A DNA stretch of 64,000 nt, taken from Kitasatospora aureofaciens (GTDB lineage Bacteria > Actinomycetota > Actinomycetes > Streptomycetales > Streptomycetaceae). Below, piece by piece: positions 1 to 8,918 of the stretch (its first letter is position 1; each line of letters opens with the position of its first letter). The notes beneath the pieces are model-generated. The model worked only from the letters and a program-made list of their open reading frames with translations. It did not search any database and was not told where the DNA came from. The position numbers and the translations under genes were made by a program. The stretch covers positions 1 through 64,000 of the forward strand of contig NZ_JPRF03000023.1 of NCBI RefSeq assembly GCF_001188955.3, written 5' to 3'.

Positions 1-700
1 TCACGGTTTCGCTCCTTGGGCTTTGATGCAGCGTAGGTTTGTTCTGATGGCTGTGGAACAGGGCGTTCGCGGTGAGTTCGGCGTCGCGGGCGCGCTCCTG
101 GCGGGCGTACTCGGCGTACGGCATGCCCGGCGGCGGGAGCTGCGGCTCGACGCCGTCACGGGCGGCGGCGTACAGCGTTCCGAGGTCGGCGGCGAGTACG
201 GGCAGGGAGCCCCCGTCGACGGCTATGTGATGGATGGTCAGGAGCAGGGTGTGGTCCTCGGCCCCGTGCCGCAGCAGCAGGGCGCGCAGCACCGGCCCGG
301 CGGTGAGGTCGAACGGCCGGGCTGCCTCCGCGGCGAGTTGCCCGCTGCCGTCACCGTCGGCGTCCACCACCGGCAGCGGCACCGGCCCGGCGGGCTCGAT
401 CTGCTGGTAGGGCTGCTCACCGCGGCGCGGGTAGCGGGTGCGCAGGACGGCGTGCCGCTCGGTGAGGCCGGTGAGCGCGGTGGCCAGGGCCGCCGGGTCG
501 AGCGGCCCGCGCAACCGGGTGGCGACCGGCACGTTGTAGAGGGCGCCGCCCTGGCCGAGCTGCTCCATCAGCCACATCCGCTGCTGGGCGTGCGAGAGCG
601 GGGCCGGGCCGGTGTCCTCGGCGGCCTGCGGGCGGGCGGGAGTCAGTGCGGTGCGACGGCTGCGGGCGCGGCGCAGCAGGTCGTTCTGGTCGCTGGTCAT
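1..700 (-). CDS. NRPS condensation domain (partial, runs off the left edge)
   Basis: This is the N-terminal half of a condensation domain, which would join the acyl group on one carrier protein to the amino acid on the next. After a 30-residue Arg-rich lead, the N-terminal C-domain motif (LSHAQQRMWLMEQL, about residues 35-48) is followed by the intact catalytic motif HHIAVDG near residue 160. The ATG overlaps the stop of the upstream A-T gene (ATGA), so the two are translationally coupled. The reading frame stays open to base 1, but past about base 60 the protein stops looking like a C domain and GC content falls, so the gene may be cut there by an insertion or rearrangement. Family call is firm; the 3' end is unknown. 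Confidence 0.85.
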   Translation of the reverse strand, partial: MTSDQNDLLRRARSRRTALTPARPQAAEDTGPAPLSHAQQRMWLMEQLGQGGALYNVPVATRLRGPLDPAALATALTGLTERHAVLRTRYPRRGEQPYQQIEPAGPVPLPVVDADGDGSGQLAAEAARPFDLTAGPVLRALLLRHGAEDHTLLLTIHHIAVDGGSLPVLAADLGTLYAAARDGVEPQLPPPGMPYAEYARQERARDAELTANALFHSHQNKPTLHQSPRSETV

Positions 701-2493
701 CGCTGTGCTGCTCCCGGGGTGTCGTCGGCGGCCCGTAGGGCGCGCTCCAGCAGTTCGGCCTGTCCGGCCACGGTGGGGTGGCCGAGGAAGTCGGCGAGGG
801 ACAGTTCGACGCCGAGGTCCTCGCGCAGGTCGTCGACGACCCACATGGCGAGCAGGGAGTGGCCGCCCTCGGCGAGGAAGTCGGCGGCCGGGTCGGTGAT
901 CGGGCGTTCCAGGGCCCGGCTCCAGGCCTCGGCGACGACCTGCTGGATCGGGGTGAGCTCGGCCTCGGCCGGGGCGTGTTCGGCGGCGGCCGGGTCGGGG
1001 GCGGCGGCGAGGGCCCGCCGGTCGACCTTGCCGCTGCCGTTGAGCGGCAGTCCGGCGAGGACGGTCCAGGCGGTGGGCACCAGGTGGGCGGGCAGTCGCT
1101 CGGCGAGCCGGGTGCGCAGGCTCTCGACGGCCGTTGCGGCGCCCTCGGCGGGGACCACGCAGGCGGTGAGCGCGGCGTCGGCCTGCCCGGCCCGGCGGAC
1201 CACCACGGCGACCTCGGCGACCTCGGGGAACTGCAGCAGCGCCTGCTCGACCTCGCCGGGCTCGATCCGGAAGCCGCGAACCTTGACCTGGTCGTCGGTA
1301 CGGCCGTGGAACTCCAGTGTGCCGTCGGTCCGTTGGCGCACCAGGTCGCCGCTGCGGTAGGCACGGCCGAGGCCGGGGAGCTCGCGGAAGCGCTCGGCGG
1401 TCAGTTCGGGCCGGCCCAGGTAGCCGTGGGCGAGCCGCTCCCCGCCGATCCACAGCTCGCCGACCGTGCCGGCGTCCACCGGTGCGAGCCGCTCGTCCAG
1501 GACGGCGGTGGTGGAGCCGCCGAAGGCCCGTCCGATCGGGACGGGGCCGCTCTCGCAGTCGGCCGGGGTGATCCGGTGCGCGGTGGTGAAGGTGGTGGCC
1601 TCGGTGGGGCCGTAGACGTTGTACAGCTCCAGCCACGGGAAGGCGCGCAGCACGGCCCCGGCGTGGTCGGGGGCGAGCGCCTCACCGCCGACGGCCAGGG
1701 TGCGCAGCACGCCGAAGATCCGGGACTGCCTGGCCGCCAGGTGGTGGAAGAGCGCGGTGGTGATGAAGGCGGTGGTGACGCCGAACCGCTCGACGTCGCG
1801 GACGAGTTCCTCGGCGCTGGGCCGGTCGGCCGGGGAGATGGCGGTGGCGGCGCCGTGGGCGAGCGGGGCCCACAGTTCGAAGGTGGCGGCGTCGAAGGAG
1901 GGGGTGGAGTGGAACAGCACCCGGTCACGCGGACCGAGGGCGATCGCGTCGGGGGCGGTGACCAGGTCGGCGACGGCGCGGTGCGGGACCAGCACGCCCT
2001 TGGGGCGGCCGGTGGAGCCGGAGGTGTAGTACAGCAGGGCGGGCGCGTCGGGCTCGGCGGCGTCGGGCACCGCCGCGCCGGTGGCCTCGGCGGCTTCGGT
2101 GCCGCGCTCGGTCAACACGAGGGTGTGCTCGGCGGGCAGTCCGGCCTCGGCGAGCAGGGCCTTGTCGCCGAGGACGAGCCGTACGTCGGCGTCGGCGGTC
2201 ATCTCGGCGATTCGCGGGCGGGGGTAAGCCGGGTCGAGCGGGACGACGAGGGCGCCGGTCCGCCAGATCGCGAGTTGGGCGACGGCGAACCGGGCCGAGC
2301 GGGCGCAGAGCAGGCCGACCGAGCTGCCGGGGCCGACGCCGCGCGCGGCCAGGACGGCGGCCAACCGGCCGGAGGCGTCGAGGAGTTCGCGGTAGGTGAG
2401 GCAGCTGGCGCCGTCGGTCACGGCGAGCGCGGTCGGGTGCTGCTCGGCCTGCCGGGCGACCAGGGCGGGGAGGGTGGGGAGGGCGGGCTTCAT
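697..2493 (-). CDS. NRPS A-T didomain, probable branched-chain amino acid activation
   Basis: A 598-residue adenylation-thiolation protein that should adenylate an amino acid and load it on its own carrier domain. Visible cores: A3 YYTSGSTGRPKG, A4 FDAATFELW, A5 NVYGPTEATT, A7 YRSGDL, A8 GRTDDQVKVRGFRIEPGEVE, A10 NGSGKVDR, and the carrier motif GGHSL, whose Ser takes the phosphopantetheine. Aligned by eye to PheA, the ten specificity positions read D-A-F-F-A-G-V-T-F-K. This resembles Ile/Val codes (the bacitracin Ile code is DAFFYGITFK as I recall it). Preceded by a GAAGGGA ribosome site; overlaps the next gene by ATGA. It has no C domain of its own, so it must work with partners in trans. 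Confidence 0.9.
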   Translation of the reverse strand: MKPALPTLPALVARQAEQHPTALAVTDGASCLTYRELLDASGRLAAVLAARGVGPGSSVGLLCARSARFAVAQLAIWRTGALVVPLDPAYPRPRIAEMTADADVRLVLGDKALLAEAGLPAEHTLVLTERGTEAAEATGAAVPDAAEPDAPALLYYTSGSTGRPKGVLVPHRAVADLVTAPDAIALGPRDRVLFHSTPSFDAATFELWAPLAHGAATAISPADRPSAEELVRDVERFGVTTAFITTALFHHLAARQSRIFGVLRTLAVGGEALAPDHAGAVLRAFPWLELYNVYGPTEATTFTTAHRITPADCESGPVPIGRAFGGSTTAVLDERLAPVDAGTVGELWIGGERLAHGYLGRPELTAERFRELPGLGRAYRSGDLVRQRTDGTLEFHGRTDDQVKVRGFRIEPGEVEQALLQFPEVAEVAVVVRRAGQADAALTACVVPAEGAATAVESLRTRLAERLPAHLVPTAWTVLAGLPLNGSGKVDRRALAAAPDPAAAEHAPAEAELTPIQQVVAEAWSRALERPITDPAADFLAEGGHSLLAMWVVDDLREDLGVELSLADFLGHPTVAGQAELLERALRAADDTPGAAQR

Positions 2494-2509
2494 GGCTGGT
2501 TCCCTTCCG

Positions 2510-2537
2510 GGCGCCCCGGCCGTGGGGCCGGGGCGCC
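2510..2537 (-). promoter_or_regulatory. Intercistronic hairpin in the NRPS operon
   Basis: A perfect 12-bp inverted repeat (GGCGCCCCGGCC / GGCCGGGGCGCC) with a 4-base loop (gtgg) lies between the two A-T genes, just upstream of the ribosome site of the downstream one. It could be a partial terminator, an mRNA processing block or a stability element. No U-tract follows it. Confidence 0.6.
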
Positions 2538-2558
2538 GCTGTTCAGAACGGGGGTGGG

Positions 2559-4337
2559 TCAGGCGAGGGAAGCGCTGGGCATCCGCTCCTCGACCAGCCG
2601 CGCGATGGCCCGCAGGTCGGGCTGGCGCAGCACCAGGGGGGCGCGCAGCCGCACGCCGTACTCCCCCTCCAGGGCCTCCAGCAGTCGGGCGGCGGCGAGC
2701 GAATTGCCGCCCGAGTCCAGGAAGTTGGACTCCGGGCCGAGGTCGGCGCGGCCGATCAGCTCGCGGCAGAGCTTCAGCACGGTGCGCTCGACCGGGGTGT
2801 CCCCGTCCTCGACCGCCTCCACCGGGGCCGGCGGCACGGCGGCGAGCAGCGCCGCGCGGTCCACCTTGCCGTTGGCGTCCAGCGGGTACTGCTCGACCAG
2901 CCGCACGGTGGACGGCACGGCCTGCTCCGGCAGCCAGAGCCGGACGGCGTCCAGCAGGCCGGCGGGCTCGGCCTCCTCCTCGGTCTGGACGAAGGCGAGC
3001 AGCCGTACGCCGGTGGGGGCCGTCTCGGCGGCGACCACGGCCCGGCGTACCCGGGGGTCGCGTTCGAAGGCGGCCTCGACCTCGGCCGGTTCGATCCGCA
3101 CCCCGCTGACCTTGACCTGGTCGTCCAGGCGCCCGTGGAACTCCAGCACGCCGTCGGCGCGCATCACCACCCGGTCACCGGTGCGGTAGACCCGGTCGGT
3201 GCCGTCCACGCCGGGCGGCGCCTCGACGAAGCGGCGGGCGGTCAGCTCGGGGTCGAGGTACCCGGCGGCCAGGCCGCGGCCGCCGATCCTCAGTTCGCCG
3301 GCCGTCCCTCTGGGCACCGGGCGGCCCTGCTCGTCGGTGACCAGCAGGACGGCTCCGGGGATCGGCAGTCCGATCGGCGGCGCGCCGGCGCCGTGGTCGC
3401 CGCCGGGGGCCATGGTGTGCACGGTGGTGACCACGGTCGCCTCGGCCGGGCCGTATACGTTGTGGACGGTCGCCGTGACCTCCGGTCCGGGGGCGCGGCG
3501 CAGCCGGTCGCCGCCGATGAACAGGTGGCGCAGCGCCAGCCCGGTGGGCCAGGGGCGGCCCAGGATCGGCTCGCCCAGCGGGGTCGGCAGCACGCAGGTG
3601 GTGATGCCGGCCTCGCGCCACCAGTCGGTGAGCGCGCCGGAGTCCCAGCGGACGGCCTCGGGGGCGACGACCAGCGCGGCGCCGGAGGTGAGGCCGGCCC
3701 ACAGCTCCAGGACGTGCGGGTCGAAGGACACCCCGATCACCAGGCTGTGCCGCGCGCCGGGGCCGAGGCCGGTCAGCTCGCGGTACCAGTGCAGCAGCGC
3801 GCCGAGCGCCGGCTCGGTGACGGCGACGGCCTTCGGGGTTCCGGTGGAGCCGGAGGTGAGGACGGCGTAGTGGGTGCCGACGGGCACGCCGGCCTGCTCG
3901 CCGGGCGTCAGGGCGGCCAGCACCCCGCCGGCGGGCAGGTCCAGTTCCAGTCGCTCGCCGCCGGCCGGCAGCACGGCGGACTCGCCGATCAGGCAGGCCG
4001 GGCGCAGCTGCTCGGCGACTGCCTGCAGTCGCTTCTCGCCGGGGCGCGGGCCGAGCGGCAGGTGGACGGCGCCGAGCTTGGCTGTCGCCAGGGTGACGGC
4101 GACCAGTTCCACGGAGTGGCCGAGGCAGACGCCGACCAGGTCGCCCTCGCCGACCTTGCCGCGCAGGGCCTCGGCGACGGTGTCGGCGAGGCGGTCGAGC
4201 TCGGCGTAGCTGTAAGTGTGCTCGCCGTCGATCAGGGCGGGCGCCTGCGGGGTGCGGCGCGCCCAGCTGGTGAACAGGTCGAGGACCGCACCGTCCTGGT
4301 GCGGACGGCCGTACCCGATGCTCAGGGATTCCATCAT
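2559..4337 (-). CDS. NRPS A-T didomain, substrate unclear
   Basis: A 592-residue adenylation-thiolation protein. Cores seen: A3 VLTSGSTGTPKAV, A4 FDPHVLELW, A5 NVYGPAEAT, A7 YRTGDRV, A8 GRLDDQVKVSGVRIEPAEVE, A10 DANGKVDR, and a carrier motif SGGNSL with the phosphopantetheine Ser. The specificity line-up reads D-P-L-V-F-G-V-V-V-K, which matches no code I remember; it is strongly hydrophobic. Two adjacent ATG codons sit behind a GGAG; the second (4334) has the better spacing. It lies directly downstream of the acyl-CoA dehydrogenase gene, 38 bases away, so its loaded aminoacyl-carrier is a plausible substrate for that enzyme. Confidence 0.9.
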   Translation of the reverse strand: MMESLSIGYGRPHQDGAVLDLFTSWARRTPQAPALIDGEHTYSYAELDRLADTVAEALRGKVGEGDLVGVCLGHSVELVAVTLATAKLGAVHLPLGPRPGEKRLQAVAEQLRPACLIGESAVLPAGGERLELDLPAGGVLAALTPGEQAGVPVGTHYAVLTSGSTGTPKAVAVTEPALGALLHWYRELTGLGPGARHSLVIGVSFDPHVLELWAGLTSGAALVVAPEAVRWDSGALTDWWREAGITTCVLPTPLGEPILGRPWPTGLALRHLFIGGDRLRRAPGPEVTATVHNVYGPAEATVVTTVHTMAPGGDHGAGAPPIGLPIPGAVLLVTDEQGRPVPRGTAGELRIGGRGLAAGYLDPELTARRFVEAPPGVDGTDRVYRTGDRVVMRADGVLEFHGRLDDQVKVSGVRIEPAEVEAAFERDPRVRRAVVAAETAPTGVRLLAFVQTEEEAEPAGLLDAVRLWLPEQAVPSTVRLVEQYPLDANGKVDRAALLAAVPPAPVEAVEDGDTPVERTVLKLCRELIGRADLGPESNFLDSGGNSLAAARLLEALEGEYGVRLRAPLVLRQPDLRAIARLVEERMPSASLA

Positions 4338-4375
4338 CGTCTCCAGATGCGTGCGTAGTACGTGCGGAGGAACCG

Positions 4376-5551
4376 TCAGTTCAGGCCCATGGAACGGGCG
4401 ATGATCACTTTCTGGACCTCGGAGGTCCCCTCGATGATCGTGGTCATCCGGACGTAGCGGTACAGGAATTCCAGTGGGTGGCCGCGCACCCAGCCGGTGG
4501 CGCCGTGCACCTGGAGCGAGCGGTCCACGGCGCGGACGGCGGTCTCGGAGGCGGTGAGCTTGGCGAGCGCCGCGTTCTCGGGCGACTCGGTGCCCTCGTC
4601 CACCAGCCGGGCGCAGGCGAGGGTGAGCAGCTTGGAGGACTCCACCTCGGCGCGGGTGGCCACCAGGTGCTCCTGGACGTGCTGGTACTCGCCGATCACC
4701 TTGCCGAAGGCGCGCCGCTCGCGGGCGTACTCGACGCCGGCCTTCAGCGCGTACTCGGCGATGCCGTTGCACATCGCGGCGACCACCAGGCGGCCGCGGG
4801 AGAGGCTGTCCATGGCGAGGGCGGTGGCCGCGCCGATGCCCTCCTCGCCGCCGATGACGGCCTCCGGGCCGACGGTGACCTGGTCGAGCAGCAGCTCGAA
4901 CAGCGGCTCGCCGGACATCCCCTCGTACCGCTGGCCGATCCGCAGCCCGGGCTGGTCCATCGGCAGCACGAAGGCGGTGGCCCCCGCGTTCGGGCCCTTG
5001 CCGTCGCCGAGGTCGGTGGCGGCGACCGCCAGGGCGATCCCGGCGTGTTCGGCATTGCTGACGAATGTCTTGCGCCCGTTCAGCACCCAGGTGTCGCCGG
5101 TGCGCACGGCGGTGGTGGTGAGGTGGAAGGCGTCCGAGCCGGCCTGCGGCTCGGTGAGCGCCAGGCAGCGGGTCTGCTCACCGCGCACCAGCGGGACGAG
5201 GTGGCGCTCGACCTGCTCGGGGGTGCCGTGCCGCAGCAGCGGGCTGGGGCCGTCGGAGCCGGCCAGCGCGTACGGGGCGAGCACGCAGCCGCTGCGTCCG
5301 GCGGCGTGGTGCAGCAGCACGACGGCGATGAACGGCATGTCGGCGCCGCCGAGTTCCTCCGGGTAGTCGCCGGCGTAGAAGCCGAGCGCGGCGGAGCGCT
5401 TGCGGACGTAGGCCCGCAGGTCGGTCGGGACCTGGTCGGCGGTCTCGGGCAGCTCGGCGGCGAGCGGGACGAGCTCGCGGCGGATGAAGCTCTCGAAGGC
5501 GTCGACGAGTTCGCGGTGGCCGTCTTCGAAGACGGCGGACGGGGCACTCAT
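4376..5551 (-). CDS. Acyl-CoA dehydrogenase-family flavoenzyme in the NRPS operon
   Basis: A 391-residue acyl-CoA dehydrogenase homologue of normal length: all-helical N-terminus, beta domain (ALTEPQAGSD near residue 135) and C-terminal helical domain ending in IIEGTSEVQ, which holds the usual catalytic base Glu. The family removes alpha,beta hydrogens using FAD; relatives in NRPS clusters act on carrier-bound amino acids, such as prolyl-carrier oxidation to pyrrole. Placement between a C-A-T module and an A-T didomain suggests it makes an unsaturated residue for the peptide (inference). I chose the ATG behind GAGGTG over a longer frame with an Arg-rich extension. Confidence 0.88.
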   Translation of the reverse strand: MSAPSAVFEDGHRELVDAFESFIRRELVPLAAELPETADQVPTDLRAYVRKRSAALGFYAGDYPEELGGADMPFIAVVLLHHAAGRSGCVLAPYALAGSDGPSPLLRHGTPEQVERHLVPLVRGEQTRCLALTEPQAGSDAFHLTTTAVRTGDTWVLNGRKTFVSNAEHAGIALAVAATDLGDGKGPNAGATAFVLPMDQPGLRIGQRYEGMSGEPLFELLLDQVTVGPEAVIGGEEGIGAATALAMDSLSRGRLVVAAMCNGIAEYALKAGVEYARERRAFGKVIGEYQHVQEHLVATRAEVESSKLLTLACARLVDEGTESPENAALAKLTASETAVRAVDRSLQVHGATGWVRGHPLEFLYRYVRMTTIIEGTSEVQKVIIARSMGLN

Positions 5552-5624
5552 ACGCCCACCTCGCTTCGCTCGGCGAGCGCTTCGCACAACCCGCACCTCT
5601 TGATGGTTCGCTCGCTTCGCTCGT

Positions 5625-8600
5625 TCACTTGCTCTCCCCGGTGAGGACGCGGGCCTGGTCGGCCAGCACGGCGTGGCGGAACAGGGTGCGCAGCGGCGGA
5701 CGGCTGCCCAGGTGCGGTTCCAGGTAAGCGGCGAGCTGGGCGGCGAGCAGCGAGTGGCCGCCGACCTCGAAGAAGTGCGAGTCCGCGGTGAAGCGGTCGT
5801 GGCCGAGCACCTCGCGCCAGGCGGCGGCGATCAGCTCCTGACCGGGGTCGGCGAAGGTGCTGGGCGCGCTCTCCGGCTCCTCCGGGGCCGCCTCGGCGAG
5901 CCGGACGAGGGCGGCGCGGTCGGGCTTGCCGCCGGGCAGGGTGGGCATCTCGGCGACGGCCGTCCAGCTGGCCGGGACGAGTCCGCCGGGCAGCCGGCGG
6001 GCGAGCGCGGTGTGCAGGGCGGCCTGGTCGGGGCTCTCGGCGCCCTCCAGGAAGCCGAGCAGGCGGGGGCCGGTCCGCGGGTCGGTGTGCAGCACCACCG
6101 CGCAGGAGCGGCCGCCGAGTTCGGCCGAGGCGGCGGCCTCGATCTCCTCCAGCTCGATCCGGTGGCCGCGCAGCTTGACCTGGTTGTCGGCGCGGCCGAG
6201 GAAGCGCAGTCGGCCCTCGGTGTCGCGGTAGCCGCGGTCGCCGGTGCGGTAGACCCGCAGGCCGCCGAGCGCGGGGACAGTGGTGAAGCGGGCCGCGGTG
6301 GGCTCCGGCAGGCCGACGTAGCCCTCGGCCAACAGGTCACCGCTGACCGCGAGTTCGCCGACACCGCCGTACGGGAGCGGACGCAGCGTCTCGTCCAGGA
6401 CGTGCAGGCGCACGCCGTCGAGTTCGGTGCCGAGCGGGATCTCGCCGTCCTCGGCGACGTCGGCCGCGGTGACCTGGTGGACGGTGGAGGTGACGGTGGC
6501 CTCGGTGACGCCGTACGCGTTGAGCACGGTGGTGGCCTCGGTCAGTCCGGCCAGCGCCCGGGCGGGCAGCCGTTCGCCGCCGAGGACGAGCAGCCGGGGC
6601 GCCCAGCGGCCGTCGCCCAGCGCCTCGCGCAGGTCCTCGCGGACGGCGAGCAGGTAGCTGGTGGGCAGGTTGGCGACGGTGACGCCGCGGGCGGCGAGCA
6701 CGGCCACCAGCTCCGGGCCGGTGGGCACCTCGCGCTGCGGCACGACCAGGGCGGCGCCGGCCGCGAGGGCGGGCAGCACCTCCTCCAGGGCCACGTCGAA
6801 GGACGGCCGGGCGAACAGCAGGACCCGGTCGGCGGAAGTCAGTTCGTGCCGGGTGACGATCGCGGCGACGTACCCGGAGAGGGCCTCGCGGCCGACCAGG
6901 ACGGGCTTGGGCACGCCGGTGGAGCCGGAGGTGTGGATGATGTACGCGGCGCCGTCCAGGACGGCGGCGGGCTCGGCCTTCGGGAAGGCGGGGCCGTCCA
7001 GCAGGGCCGGGGTGACGCCCTCGGCGGGCAGTGCGAGGGCGCTCTGCCGGGTGGCGAGGACGAGCGCGGGGGCGAGCCGCTCCAGCAGCAGGCCGAGCCG
7101 GGCGGCCGGGTCCTCGGTGGACAGCGGCGCGTAGACGGCGCCGAGGCGCAGGCAGGCCAGCAGGGTGACCACGCTGTCGGTGCCGCGCGGCAGCACGGCG
7201 GCCACCGGCTGACCGGCGGTGACCCCGGCGGCCCGCATCCGGTTGACCAGTTCGCCGACCCGGCGGTCGAGTTCGCCGTAGGTGATCCGCTCGGTGCCGG
7301 CCAGCAGGGCGAGCGCGGTCGGGTCGTGGGCGGCGGCCGGGTCGAGTCCGGCCGGGGCGACCGGGACGGCCGGCTCGGCCTGCGGCGCGGGGGCCAGCGC
7401 GGCGAGCACCTCCTCGGGCCGGTCGAGGTAGCAGCGCAGCAGCTCCAGCAGGCGCTCGGAGAGCAGCACGGCCCGGGCCTCGCCGAACAGGTCGGCGTCG
7501 TAGTCCCAGATCAGGGTCATGCCGGCGGCGCCGTGCTTCTCGCCGACCACCCGGCGGTCGTCGGGCAGCAGCACCAGGTCGAGGTCGAAGCGGGTGGTGC
7601 CGGTGTTGAAGCCCTCGTACAGCGAGACGTCGAGGCCGGGCGCCTGGACGTCGGGCAGCGCGGCGTCGTGGGCGCTGAACATCACGTTGAACAGCGGGTT
7701 GTCGGCGCCGCCGGTGTGCAGCCCGAGCCGGCGGGTCAGTTCCTGCACCGGCAGGTCCTGGTACGGCAGGGCGCGCATCAGGACGTCGGTGACCTCGTCC
7801 ACGGCGTCGGTGCCGGAGGCGGTCGGGTCGAGCCGCAGGCGCAGCGGCACGGTGTTGACGAACATGCCGACGGTGCCCTCGTAGCCCTCCGGGCGGTTGC
7901 CGACGGCGGTGCCGACGGTCACCTCGCGGTGACCGCTGTGCCGGCGCAGCAGTTCGGCGAACAGGGCGAGCAGGGTGCTGAACGGCGTGTGGCCGTCGGC
8001 CTTGCTGCGCTCGCGCAGCCGCTCGGCGAGGTCGGCACCGATCGACTGGCGCAGCTGCCCGCCGCGGTGGCGGCGCTCGACGCCCGGCCGGGCCAGCCCG
8101 GGCAGGGTGACCTCGCGCGGGGCCCCGGCCAGCTCCTTGGTCCAGAAGGCGAGGGCGCGCTCGCGGGCCTGCGGGTCGGCCTCGGTACGGGCGTGCTGCT
8201 CGTACGAGGGGGCGGTGGCCAGCTCGTAGGGCTGGTCGAGGACGCGGGCGCGGTAGACGGTGAACAGGTCGCGCAGGAAGATCGCGAAGGAGTGGCCGTC
8301 GTGGACGAGGTGGTGCTCGACGTGGATCAGCCGGTGGTGGTCCTCGGCGAGGCGGACCAGGTGCCAGCGCAGCAGCGGCGCCCGCTCGGTGTCCAGCGGC
8401 TCCTCGGCCTCGGCGGCGAGCAGCCGGCGGAAGACGGCCTCCGGGTCCGCCTCGGCGGTGAAGTCGCTCTGCCGCAGCACGGGTTGGCAGTCCTCGGCGA
8501 CCCGCTGGCCGGGGATGCCCTCCGGCCGGGGCACCAACTCCAGCCGCAGGCCCGGGTGCTGGGCCAGGACGGCGGCGAGCCCGGTGTGCAGGGCGTCCCG

Positions 8601-8711
8601 GTCGAGGGTGCCCCACAGGTCGAGGACGCCGGTGAAGTTGTAGGCGCGGCTGCCCGGCTGCATCTGCTCGTGCAGCCAGACGATCTCCTGCGAGGGAGAG
8701 AGTGCGAACAT
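5625..8711 (-). CDS. NRPS C-A-T module, probable basic amino acid
   Basis: A 1028-residue complete elongation module. The C domain opens with LSPSQEIVWLHEQM and has the active-site motif HHLVHDG near residue 135. The A domain shows A3 HTSGSTGVPKP, A4 FDVALEEVL, A5 NAYGVTEATV, A7 YRTGDRG and A8 GRADNQVKLRGHRIELEEIE; the carrier motif is VGGHSLLA. The specificity line-up is D-V-E-N-V-G-A-V-T-K. Glu at position 239 is typical of A domains for cationic residues (Lys, beta-Lys or Orn types), so a basic residue is the best guess. ATG follows AAGGGA. About 70 bases separate it from the dehydrogenase gene downstream. Confidence 0.9.
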   Translation of the reverse strand: MFALSPSQEIVWLHEQMQPGSRAYNFTGVLDLWGTLDRDALHTGLAAVLAQHPGLRLELVPRPEGIPGQRVAEDCQPVLRQSDFTAEADPEAVFRRLLAAEAEEPLDTERAPLLRWHLVRLAEDHHRLIHVEHHLVHDGHSFAIFLRDLFTVYRARVLDQPYELATAPSYEQHARTEADPQARERALAFWTKELAGAPREVTLPGLARPGVERRHRGGQLRQSIGADLAERLRERSKADGHTPFSTLLALFAELLRRHSGHREVTVGTAVGNRPEGYEGTVGMFVNTVPLRLRLDPTASGTDAVDEVTDVLMRALPYQDLPVQELTRRLGLHTGGADNPLFNVMFSAHDAALPDVQAPGLDVSLYEGFNTGTTRFDLDLVLLPDDRRVVGEKHGAAGMTLIWDYDADLFGEARAVLLSERLLELLRCYLDRPEEVLAALAPAPQAEPAVPVAPAGLDPAAAHDPTALALLAGTERITYGELDRRVGELVNRMRAAGVTAGQPVAAVLPRGTDSVVTLLACLRLGAVYAPLSTEDPAARLGLLLERLAPALVLATRQSALALPAEGVTPALLDGPAFPKAEPAAVLDGAAYIIHTSGSTGVPKPVLVGREALSGYVAAIVTRHELTSADRVLLFARPSFDVALEEVLPALAAGAALVVPQREVPTGPELVAVLAARGVTVANLPTSYLLAVREDLREALGDGRWAPRLLVLGGERLPARALAGLTEATTVLNAYGVTEATVTSTVHQVTAADVAEDGEIPLGTELDGVRLHVLDETLRPLPYGGVGELAVSGDLLAEGYVGLPEPTAARFTTVPALGGLRVYRTGDRGYRDTEGRLRFLGRADNQVKLRGHRIELEEIEAAASAELGGRSCAVVLHTDPRTGPRLLGFLEGAESPDQAALHTALARRLPGGLVPASWTAVAEMPTLPGGKPDRAALVRLAEAAPEEPESAPSTFADPGQELIAAAWREVLGHDRFTADSHFFEVGGHSLLAAQLAAYLEPHLGSRPPLRTLFRHAVLADQARVLTGESK

Positions 8712-8918
8712 GGATGGTTCCCTTGTGTGGTGGGCGTGTTGGCACTGCGGTGGCCGGGTGCGGGGGTGGGGTGGTCCCGGTTGCGGCCGGTGGGATCCGG
8801 GCCGCACCGGGGTGGGTGCGCGACCCGGGGTTCCTCGGGGGACTGTGGTCTGAGGGGCCGGGGCCCGGTGACGTGGGAGCCCCGTCGGCCGGGGGTCCGG
8901 GGGCGTCCAGGACGTGCC
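8712..8918 (-). other. Gap between two NRPS genes
   Basis: A 207-base gap between the stop of the free-standing C domain gene and the ATG of the C-A-T module, on the same strand. It holds no credible ORF. It is G-rich with several short dyads, so an mRNA structure or an internal promoter is possible, but I can point to no definite element. Confidence 0.4.

Noticed and set aside
778..3189. An 803-codon open frame on the plus strand
   Set aside because: Same antisense effect over the two A-T didomain genes; Gly-rich, no motif.
5552..5624. Repeated tcgcttcgctcg words between the dehydrogenase and C-A-T genes
   Set aside because: A very short repeat in one small gap; not enough to call an element.
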